A stretch of 64,000 nucleotides of DNA from Maridesulfovibrio hydrothermalis AM13 = DSM 14728 (GTDB lineage: Bacteria; Desulfobacterota; Desulfovibrionia; Desulfovibrionales; Desulfovibrionaceae). Made by a program: the position numbers and the translations under genes. Of this stretch, positions 8,917 through 17,400 are shown in pieces. Position 1 is the stretch's first letter; the number at the start of each line of letters is the position of its first letter. The stretch lies in NCBI RefSeq assembly GCF_000331025.1, contig NC_020055.1, positions 2,823,370 through 2,887,369 of the forward strand, written 5' to 3'. Below the pieces are notes generated by a model. It was not told the DNA's origin and did no database searches. It saw only the letters and a list, made by a program, of their open reading frames with translations.

Positions 8917-10035
8917 ATGCAAATTGCATTCTTTGCTCCTCATAAACCCATCGATCACAAAAATTTATCAGGTGATCGGATCATCGGGAAAAGCCTGCAC
9001 GATTTCCTATGCAGCAAAGGGCATAAAGTAAAGATTGTATCCTGTATGCGGCTGCGTCATATCATGAACAGCCCGCTGAAATGGCCTTCTCTATATTTTG
9101 AATATCGCAAAATATTAAAAAGAGTTGAAGATTTTAAACCGGATCTATGGCTGACCTACCACAGTTACTATAAATCACCGGACTTGTTCGGTCCTAGAGT
9201 CGCAGCTAAGTTTAATATCCCCTATACAATCTATCAGGGTGCATTTGCCACCAAGCATCGCCGGAATTACAAAACATGGCTGGGCTATATGGCGAATAAA
9301 AATGCACTCATTCATGCTGATTACATCTTTGCCAACAAAGAAATAGACTTTCACAACTTATCCAGACTTATTACACAGGAAAAGCTATCCCGTACCTATC
9401 CGGGTATAAAGATAGAAGAATTTCAGTTCTGCAAAAAAGATAGAACTGAAATCCGCAATAAACTGGACCTGCAAGGATGCACAGTAGTTATAAGCACCGC
9501 CATGCTGCGCGAGGATGTTAAAGCCGAAAGCATGACCGATCTGATCAAAGCTTTTGCCTTAGCTGTAAAAAAAGCCCCCGGTGCAAGACTGCTGATAGCC
9601 GGAGATGGCAAAGCTCGTAGCAGACTGGAATCATTTGCAAGAAAAAAAGCAGGCAATAAAATAACTTTTCTCGGCAAAATCCCCCACGAACAACTCCACA
9701 AGTATTTCAGCGCAGCAGATTTGTTCGCTTTTCCCGGTATCAATGAAGCATTAGGAATGGTTTATCTTGAAGCTCAATCAACGGGACTGCCAATTGTTGC
9801 ATACTCAACGCGAGGGCCTGTAGAAGCTGTAGTCCATAAGAAAACCGGCCTGCTTTCTCCAGAGGGAGATATTGCTTGTCTATCAAACAACCTTCTTGAA
9901 CTGATACGCAATAAAAACCTGCGGGAAAAATTGGGCAAAGCCGCTCCGACTCATATAAAACAGTTTTTCGACCTGCAATCAAACCTGTTGCAAGTAGAAG
10001 CACAATTAGTAAACATCATCCGCCGGAGGCAATAG
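8917..10035 (+). CDS. GT4 family glycosyltransferase
   Basis: 372 residues, GT-B fold. The N-terminal domain opens with IAFFAPHKPIDHKNLSGDR; the C-terminal donor domain has LLIAGDGKARSRLE and FAFPGINEALGMVYLEAQSTGLP, the E-x7-E motif of retaining GT4 enzymes. The start has AGAAGG about ten bases upstream. The stop TAG shares its last base with the GTG of the following phosphatase gene. A second GT4 enzyme in the same run points to an oligosaccharide repeat unit built by several transferases. Confidence 0.85.
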   Translation: MQIAFFAPHKPIDHKNLSGDRIIGKSLHDFLCSKGHKVKIVSCMRLRHIMNSPLKWPSLYFEYRKILKRVEDFKPDLWLTYHSYYKSPDLFGPRVAAKFNIPYTIYQGAFATKHRRNYKTWLGYMANKNALIHADYIFANKEIDFHNLSRLITQEKLSRTYPGIKIEEFQFCKKDRTEIRNKLDLQGCTVVISTAMLREDVKAESMTDLIKAFALAVKKAPGARLLIAGDGKARSRLESFARKKAGNKITFLGKIPHEQLHKYFSAADLFAFPGINEALGMVYLEAQSTGLPIVAYSTRGPVEAVVHKKTGLLSPEGDIACLSNNLLELIRNKNLREKLGKAAPTHIKQFFDLQSNLLQVEAQLVNIIRRRQ

Positions 10036-10652
10036 TGAAATCAATAAGCATAGCCATAATCAGACATTCTGTAACAGAGTGGAATGAAGAAGGTAGAATT
10101 CAAGGACACCTTGACTCCCCGTTGACCAAGCATGGACGCGAACTTGCCTCCGGATGGAAAGAAGCACTCAATCCCGCAACATTTGACGCTGTAATTACAA
10201 GCGACCTCGGACGGACAATTGAAACTGCGGGCATCATAACAGAAGGTCTCGATCTTCCGGCGCTGAGACTGCCTGGCCTGCGCGAACAGGATTGGGGCGA
10301 ATGGTCAGGTCTTACCCTAGATGAGCTAAACGTAAAATTTCCCGGAAAACTTGATGCAGAAGTTGCCAAAGGATGGAATTTCCGCCCAAATAATGGCGAA
10401 AGCCGTCATGAAACATCGATCAGAGCAATTGAATCACTTGAAAAAGGTATCCATGAAATTGCAGAAATAGTTGACAAAGAGAACCCTAAAGTGCTTGCTG
10501 TGGTCCACGAAGGAGTTTTAAAAACGATTATCTACAAACTGGCGGGCCATGATTTTATGAATGATAAGCCCAAAATGGTTAAACGCCGTCGCCTGCACTG
10601 GCTGAAATGGAACGGCACACTATCGATCGACAGATTAAACGAAAATTTATGA
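10035..10652 (+). CDS. Histidine phosphatase superfamily protein (phosphoglycerate mutase-like)
   Basis: 205 residues starting with GTG; the start overlaps the previous stop by one base and has GGAGG nine bases upstream. Family features are IIRHSVTEWN with GRIQGHLDSPLTKHG (phosphate pocket), TSDLGRTIETA (second Arg), REQDWGEWSG, and VVHEGVLKTI with the second catalytic His. The usual RHG is RHS here, a change at the residue after the nucleophilic His. The protein probably dephosphorylates a small phosphate ester, perhaps a sugar phosphate for the neighbouring transferases. An alternative is a role like alpha-ribazole phosphatase, but nothing nearby concerns cobalamin. Confidence 0.8.
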   Translation: MKSISIAIIRHSVTEWNEEGRIQGHLDSPLTKHGRELASGWKEALNPATFDAVITSDLGRTIETAGIITEGLDLPALRLPGLREQDWGEWSGLTLDELNVKFPGKLDAEVAKGWNFRPNNGESRHETSIRAIESLEKGIHEIAEIVDKENPKVLAVVHEGVLKTIIYKLAGHDFMNDKPKMVKRRRLHWLKWNGTLSIDRLNENL

Positions 10653-11806
10653 AAGTAATTCACTATTGCCAGCACGTTCTTGGAATGGGACACTTTTTCC
10701 GCAGCCTTGAAATAGCCAAAGCCCTTGATAAAGAGCAGGTCATTTTTGTAGCAGGCGGAACAAAACCGAATCAAGAGCTGCCTGCCAATGTGAAATACTA
10801 CCAGCTTTCTGGACTGTGCATGGACGAGAACTTCGGCGGTCTCATGCCCACCACTGCTGACCGAAAACTTGAAGATGTAAAAAAAGAACGCGCCGATTCC
10901 ATATTTCGCCTGTTTGAAAAAGAAAAACCCGATGTATTTCTCATCGAATTATTTCCCTTTGGGCGTAAAGCCTTTCGCTTCGAACTGATTCCAGTCCTCG
11001 ATGCCATCAAAGAAGGACGCTTCGGAGATGTTAAAGTAATTTGCTCGCTACGCGATATTCTTGTTGAAAGAGATGACGGCGGAAAACATGAAGCCCGCTG
11101 TGTAAAATATCTCAACAAATATTTTGACCTTCTGCTGATTCATTCTGATCCTAAAATAGCAAGCCTTGATGAAACCTTTAAGGCACTGAATCAAATCACC
11201 ATACCTTACACATATACCGGATTTGCAGCCCGTCAGCCTAAATCCGATATTCGCGATAAACTGCGCAAAAAATATGGGATAGCAGACAACGAAAAGCTGC
11301 TCATTGCCAGTGCCGGAGGCGGAAAAGTCGGTGGAGAACTGATGAATTCGGTATTTGATGCATTCTCTGCCATGCAACTAGAAAAAACGCGTATGTTCAT
11401 GTTCACCGGTCCCTTTTTCGACCAAAATAAATTTGATAAAATTTATAACTCCGCAGCAGATTATGAAAATATTATTGTTGAAAAATTTGCAACTGATTTC
11501 ACAGATCTGCTGACCGCTGCTGATGCTATGATATCCATGGCCGGTTACAATACCTGCATGGATATCCTTACATCAGGAACCCCTTCGGCTGTACTCCCCT
11601 TCAATCAGAATCATGAACAGCGCATGCGTGCTGAAAAAATTGCAAAACACATACCTCTCAAAATTTTGGAATCAAAAGATCTTATTGCATCCGGCATGGA
11701 AGATGTTATAAACACTCTGTTAATTCGTAATCGCTCTACACAAAATCATGGTATAGACTTAGACGGCGCAAGCAAATCAGCCCAGGCGATAAGAAAATCC
11801 GGATAA
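10649..11806 (+). CDS. GT28-like glycosyltransferase (COG4671-type)
   Basis: 385 residues. The ATG at 10649 overlaps the preceding stop as ATGA; a longer frame from 10607 runs into the phosphatase gene and is not needed. Motifs match its two paralogues in this locus: VLGMGHFFRSLEIAKAL at the N-terminus, IASAGGGKVGGEL at the donor-site loop and SMAGYNTCMDIL in the C-terminal domain. Function as in the paralogues: a probable inverting GT-B transferase of unknown donor. The overlap with the phosphatase and the 6-bp gap to the next gene place it firmly in the operon. Confidence 0.72.
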   Translation: MKVIHYCQHVLGMGHFFRSLEIAKALDKEQVIFVAGGTKPNQELPANVKYYQLSGLCMDENFGGLMPTTADRKLEDVKKERADSIFRLFEKEKPDVFLIELFPFGRKAFRFELIPVLDAIKEGRFGDVKVICSLRDILVERDDGGKHEARCVKYLNKYFDLLLIHSDPKIASLDETFKALNQITIPYTYTGFAARQPKSDIRDKLRKKYGIADNEKLLIASAGGGKVGGELMNSVFDAFSAMQLEKTRMFMFTGPFFDQNKFDKIYNSAADYENIIVEKFATDFTDLLTAADAMISMAGYNTCMDILTSGTPSAVLPFNQNHEQRMRAEKIAKHIPLKILESKDLIASGMEDVINTLLIRNRSTQNHGIDLDGASKSAQAIRKSG

Positions 11807-11812
11807 AAATTA

Positions 11813-12601
11813 ATGTCATACAGACCTGTTTCCTCCATTTGGAAAAACAATATCTCCACTTTGATTGAATCTTTCGACAAATGGTGGAACAATTTAGAAA
11901 AAATCATTCCTGAAAGCGGGTGTGATGTCTTTTTCCGTGCCGATGATATAGGATATCCGGGCAGACAATTTTCTGAAATGATAGAAGTATTTAAAAGCAA
12001 CGAGACCCCGCTGTCACTCGCTGTGGTTCCGGCTTGGATTAATGAAAAACGAACCAAATCTTTAATAGATACTTTAGGACCAGATTTGCAGTTATGGTGC
12101 TTGCACCAGCATGGTTACCGCCACATAAACTGCGAAAAAAAAGGTAAAAAATACGAATTCGGTCCTTCAAGGGATAAAGAAAAAATAGCTGCCGAACTGA
12201 CCAGAGGACAACAGAAACTTAGCAGGCTTCTGGGGAAAAATTTCTGCCCGTTCTTCACCCCCCCGTGGAACCGTTGCACCAGCGAAGCTATGAGCTGCCT
12301 TGCTGACCTTGGATTTATAGCAATATCCCGCAGCATTAATGTTTCCCCATGTCCGCTGGATAACCTGCCGGATCTGCCTATAAATATTGACCTGCATACA
12401 ATCAAAGAAAAAAATCCAGCTTCAGGTATAGCAATCCTTAAAACTCAAATCGAAAACGCAGTAAAAAATGACTACGCAGGATTTATGCTTCATCATCAGC
12501 GAATGAACAAAACGTCACTGCTGTTTCTCGATTTTCTCCTTAAAAAAATCAGATCCACACCGGGATTCAGAATCAACGATATTCGAGAAATGCTTTCCTG
12601 A
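11813..12601 (+). CDS. Polysaccharide deacetylase-like (NodB/CE4-fold) protein
   Basis: 262 residues. CE4-like motifs in order are FRADDIG near residue 40 (metal/catalytic Asp pair), LWCLHQHGYRHIN near residue 105 (H-x3-H metal ligands) and FFTPPWNR near residue 150 (PPW groove motif). These keep the metal triad, so N-deacetylation of an amino sugar on the locus product is plausible. No signal peptide is visible, so it would act in the cytosol unless anchored to a partner; this is unusual for CE4 enzymes. Last gene of the plus-strand glycan run. No clear ribosome binding site precedes the ATG. Confidence 0.72.
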   Translation: MSYRPVSSIWKNNISTLIESFDKWWNNLEKIIPESGCDVFFRADDIGYPGRQFSEMIEVFKSNETPLSLAVVPAWINEKRTKSLIDTLGPDLQLWCLHQHGYRHINCEKKGKKYEFGPSRDKEKIAAELTRGQQKLSRLLGKNFCPFFTPPWNRCTSEAMSCLADLGFIAISRSINVSPCPLDNLPDLPINIDLHTIKEKNPASGIAILKTQIENAVKNDYAGFMLHHQRMNKTSLLFLDFLLKKIRSTPGFRINDIREMLS

Positions 12602-12987
12602 GACGACCTTACTTCCATTTCCCTCTCTCAATATTTTTCTCTTCATTCTTAACGGACCTTCCCGCGCATGACCGCAAGAGCAGTATCGTTTAGTAAAATT
12701 ATCATATCCATCACCCTAGAATACTCTAATCTGCATACAAGCAGGCTGACAGTATTTTTTCTTTGCATTTCACAGCATTTCAGTTATTTATTAAATATAA
12801 AATCGTAATACAATCACATTGTACTCAAATATTACAGTCTACGCTTATGTATTTATTTTGTACTGCCTTTATGTGTGTTTAATGATTTTATACAAAAGTG
12901 ATACATAAAATTTCCCTATATTTGATACATACGGGTTAAAGCCCACACTGTATCCCCGTTTCAAATAGAACAAACAGAGAACGTAAT
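12602..12987. other. Intergenic region with a 9-bp direct repeat
   Basis: 386 bp without a credible gene, AT-rich toward the right. I see no strong terminator for the glycan genes. Two exact copies of TGATACATA lie at 12899-12907 and 12923-12931, 24 bp apart start to start, about 60-90 bp ahead of the next gene, where an operator or promoter would be expected. No convincing -35/-10 pair was found. Confidence 0.4.
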
Positions 12988-13665
12988 ATGTCACAAAAGA
13001 GAGTTCCATTTCAAGATCCAGATTCACCTACGGACATTATGACACAGGTGGTTCTTCCTTTTGACAAATCTCTTGAAATAAGCATCAAAAGCCTGAAATC
13101 ACGCTTTCTGCGTAATATGGTTACAGTTACCAGCTTGATTCTGGCTGTCTCCTTTCTCGGTTACGTGCTTGTGGGCAGTGATATTACGAACGGTTTATAC
13201 AATTCCGGCGATGCAAGCCTGATGAAAGCTCTTGAAAAAACAGGGTATGAACCGGGCGGAAGTGCCAAAGAACGCTGGATCGTAATTCTTTCACTTCTGG
13301 TCTGCACTGTTGGAATTGTTAATGCCCAGCTCATGGCAGTAACAGAGCGTTTTCGTGAAATCGGTACCATGAAATGTCTCGGCGCGCTGGACAGCTTTGT
13401 GCTTAGACTTTTTGTGATAGAAGCATCAATGCAAGGAGTTACCGGCTCTCTGCTGGGTGCATTGTTCGGGGCTGTCATTGCAATCCTGATCGGCATGCTC
13501 AGGTTCGGCTTTGATGCTTTCACCATGCTGTCATTTAATGAAGTTGGTATATCGATCCTTTACTCTATCGGGGTCGGCTTCGGGCTGAGTCTGCTCGGCG
13601 TACTTTATCCCGCATACATTGCTGCACGCATGAGGCCCATTGAAGCCATGCGGGTAGAAGAATAA
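12988..13665 (+). CDS. Minimal FtsX-like ABC transporter permease
   Basis: 225 residues. The C-terminal half is a good FtsX/MacB permease: three membrane segments (about residues 92-115, 145-170, 185-210), the cytoplasmic EIGTMKCLGA coupling motif near 128-137 and the terminal YPAYIAARMRPIEAMR. One membrane segment near residues 45-65 precedes it. The roughly 200-residue periplasmic domain of MacB/LolC proteins is absent; only about 30 residues separate TM1 from TM2. It lies 56 bp before an ABC ATPase and 0.8 kb before a giant FtsX fusion, so the motor probably pairs this short permease with the large one. Confidence 0.8.
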   Translation: MSQKRVPFQDPDSPTDIMTQVVLPFDKSLEISIKSLKSRFLRNMVTVTSLILAVSFLGYVLVGSDITNGLYNSGDASLMKALEKTGYEPGGSAKERWIVILSLLVCTVGIVNAQLMAVTERFREIGTMKCLGALDSFVLRLFVIEASMQGVTGSLLGALFGAVIAILIGMLRFGFDAFTMLSFNEVGISILYSIGVGFGLSLLGVLYPAYIAARMRPIEAMRVEE

Positions 13666-13721
13666 ATTTACTATGTTGACGTTACAACAGACAAAAACGA
13701 AATAATTTAAAGGCGAGAAAT

Positions 13722-14456
13722 ATGGCCGATCAGCACACCATCGTCCGGGTTACCGGGGTCAAAAAAAGTTTTAAACTCGGCGCGACCGATGTTCAGGCAC
13801 TCAAAGGAGTTGACCTTGAAATCTATGCCGGAGAATACCTTTCTATCATGGGACCGTCCGGTTCCGGTAAATCAACGCTTTTCAATATGATCGGCGGACT
13901 TGATAAACCCTCTGAAGGTAAAGTCTACATTGATGAAGTTGATATAGCTCAGCTTGATGCCTTTGAACTCGCATGGCTCAGAAACCGAAAAATAGGATAT
14001 ATTTTTCAGACCTTTAACCTTATTCAGGTTATGACCGCGCTGGAAAATATAACTCTGCCCATGATTTTTGCAGGCGTTCATAACGATGCGGCTGTTACCA
14101 AAGGAATTGAGCTACTGGATCTGGTGGGGCTGGATAAAAGATACAATCACAAACCACAGGAACTCTCCGGCGGTCAGCAGCAAAGAGTTGCAATTGCGCG
14201 CTCCCTCGCCAATGACCCGGCGATTATTCTCGCTGATGAACCGACAGGTAACCTTGACCTTTCAACGGGTGAAGAAATCATCAAACTTATGAATAAACTC
14301 AGCAAAGAACGGGGAGTGACTATTATCACCGCCACTCATGATTATAAAATGCTCAATGCATCCGACCGGGTGGTCTGGATTGAAGACGGACTCATCAAGA
14401 AAATAGAAGACCGCGATCAGCTCAATATTGATGTGGGCTGTATTCGTATGGCCTGA
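13722..14456 (+). CDS. ABC transporter ATPase, LolD/MacB-like
   Basis: 244 residues with all motifs intact: Walker [10 protein letters not shown] near residues 45-53, Q-loop FQTFNL, signature [12 protein letters not shown] near 147-158, Walker [12 protein letters not shown], and the H-loop TATHD. It belongs to the type VII (mechanotransmission) exporter ATPases that work with FtsX-like permeases. AAGGCGAG precedes the ATG. The stop is 17 bp before the next gene, a permease fusion. Cytosolic, membrane-associated motor of this operon. Confidence 0.92.
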   Translation: MADQHTIVRVTGVKKSFKLGATDVQALKGVDLEIYAGEYLSIMGPSGSGKSTLFNMIGGLDKPSEGKVYIDEVDIAQLDAFELAWLRNRKIGYIFQTFNLIQVMTALENITLPMIFAGVHNDAAVTKGIELLDLVGLDKRYNHKPQELSGGQQQRVAIARSLANDPAIILADEPTGNLDLSTGEEIIKLMNKLSKERGVTIITATHDYKMLNASDRVVWIEDGLIKKIEDRDQLNIDVGCIRMA

Positions 14457-14473
14457 TCCGGAGGCTCCCGTTA

Positions 14474-17400
14474 ATGTCCACGTCATCTGAAATTTATACT
14501 GCAAAGCCGGCCCGCAAAATTGCTGTACTTTTATTTGCGGTTTTATTGCTGACCATCTGCGCTGCACAGGAAGCATACAGCTCTACGGCTCCGCTGAAAA
14601 AGACCATTACCGAACTATCAAACCTCGGTGACCGTTCTTTCGGCTCAGCCGGTGCAAAAAAAGCTGCTGATTACATCGAAAAACGGTTTAAAGAACTGGG
14701 CAAATTCAAGGTCGGCAGACATCTTTTTTTAGCCCCAGCTATACTCAGCTCTGACACCAAATTCACAGTTAACGGCAAAAAAATAAGCATAAACCCTGCA
14801 AAGTTAAATGCAATTTCTCCTCCGGCCACTCCGCAAAAAGGATTGTCAGGTCCGGTAATTTATGTCGGTCAGGGACGGCTTAACGACTTCAACGGGTTGC
14901 CCGTTAAAAATGCCATTGTGCTCATGGACATTAATTCCGGAAAAAACTGGCTCAATGCAGCCAGCCTCGGCGCATCAGCTCTTATTTATGTTGATGACGG
15001 ACCGACCATGAAAGGTTTTTTCGAAGAAAAACTGGAATTGTCACCTCTTGATTTTCCCCGTTACTACATGAGCGCGGCCGATGCCCGTATGAAAATGGGC
15101 GTGATAGCAGGCGGCCTGAAACAACTGGTGGCTTCATCAGGTGTGATTGAATCCACCTGTAAATGGCAACGCATTGAGGCAGAGAATATTTACTGCATGA
15201 TTGAAGGCAGTGACCCGGAAATGGCTGAAGATCTTGTTGTCATCGAATCATTTTATGACAGCTCTTCTTATATAATGGGCAACTCCCCCGGTGCAGACGA
15301 AGCTCTTTCCATTGCCTCCCTGTTCGAAATCGGCAAAAAAATGGCCGCCAATCCGCCTAAACGTTCGGTGCTGCTACTGGCAACCACCGGGCATGGACAA
15401 TCTTTACGCGGCATGCGTGAATTCATCAAAGCAACCTCAGGCAAAAGTAAAAGCCTTAAAAAAATAAAAGCCGAGTTGCGTAAAAAAAAGAATAACGCTT
15501 CCAAAGTTCTGGACGGGCTTGAAATGGATAACCCGCTTGCAACAGAAATTGCAGCAGAAAATCCAGAGCTTCAAGCTTTGCTATATACTGCATTGAAAAA
15601 CCAGATCAAAGATGAAGTGGATGTCATCAGTAAAAATCTGATGCAAAAACGCCTTCAGAAAAATAGAGACAATGAGGCTATTACAAAACTTGATGACAAA
15701 CGCAAACTGCTACGCCGTATTTCATGGAAAACAGACTACTCAACCCTGCCCGCAGAAGAGCTTGCAGCAGTCAAAGACCTTTTCCCAAAAGTTAAACACA
15801 AAGCATACCAAAGTAAACTTGATATAAAACAACAACTTAAAGCTATCAGAAGTGCCAGAGAAATACGTAAAGTTGTCAGATCCAAAGAACCTGTCTGTTC
15901 TATTTCGCTACATCTTTCAAGTAACGGCGAAGGTGTCGGAGCCTTCGGCATGGGCTGGTTTTACGAATTACGCCCCAGAGTCAATCTTTCCCGTACATTT
16001 TCCCAGATCAACAATATCTTAGGGGATGCTGTTCCAGAGGTGGAAAAAGCAACCGGCACTGAAGGACTGTACAAAGACACCCTGCGTCCCAACCGTTCAC
16101 GTCCGTGGCAGACATGGTTGCTCGACAAACCGCAATTCAGCAGTGAAATACCTACGATGGCCGGCCTGTTAAGTTTCACTTTTGCAACGGTCAATGACGG
16201 ACGGGCATACTGGGGAACGCCATTTGATACAGTCGAGAACATGAACTGGGACGGCATTGGAAGGCAGGCGGAACTCATCGAAGGGTTGATCAGAAAAATT
16301 TCAAATACCGAAGGAGAACTGACCACCAAAAGCCCCCGTAAAGGATTTTCGCTGATAAACGGTAAGGCCCGTTTCATCAGGCAGGGAGAGCTTTTTGCTG
16401 ATCAGGCCGCCCCCGGCACTATCTTTATGGGGTTTCAGGGTAAAACACGCTTTTACTCCCTCGCCGATTCAGAAGGAGACTTCAAATTCAGCGGTGTTGC
16501 CTCTAAAAAACTGGTTCAATCAAAGCTCATCATTGAAGGCTACAAATACAACGATGATGGACGCATAATCTGGGCTATCGACAAAAAACAGACCGGGAAA
16601 AGTGCCTACAGAGTCAAAATGCACCGTCTGGACATGGAAACCAAGGTGATTATGTTCGCCTGCCGCCAGACCACCCTTTTTGACCTGCTCACCCCGCGCA
16701 CTTTCCGCTACATGACCAAAGTCGAAGTGCTTGACGGCGCACGCGACGCTGCGCCTATGCATTTCTGGTACAGCCGCATCGACACCCGTTCCTCCACAAT
16801 TACCAGTGTATTTCTTGAACCTAACGTGCCATTGAAAATGACTCTGTCCGACTCAGTGCTGAACAGAAAAATGATTCTGATTCATTCCAAACCGAGCAAT
16901 CCGGCAGGCAATGGTTATTACCTCGATAAATGGCCTATCATCCCAGCCACCAATCACAGAGCGGCTGAAGATATGTGGAACCTGCTCGGTCCCCGCATCA
17001 GCAACCTAGAATCGCACGGCATCGTCAATCAGCGCATCAGATCGCTGGAACAACAAGGGACCAAGGCTCTGGCAAAAGCAAAGAAAGCATGGAAGGAACG
17101 CCGTTACGATGACTTTATGAAAGAATCACGTACCTCATGGGCGCTTGCCTCAAGAGTTTATCTTGATGTTGACCAGACCCAGAAAGATGTACTGATCGGT
17201 GTTCTTTTTTACATAGCCTTATTCATTCCATTCGCCTATTGCATGGAGCGGGTGCTCTTTTCATTTGCAGATATTCATAAAAGAATTCTCGGTTTTCTGG
17301 CAATTTTATCTGCTGTAATCGCAGTAATCTATTCCGTGCACCCCGCGTTCCAGCTGACATACAGCCCAGTAGTCGTAATTCTGGCCTTCTTTATTCTGGG

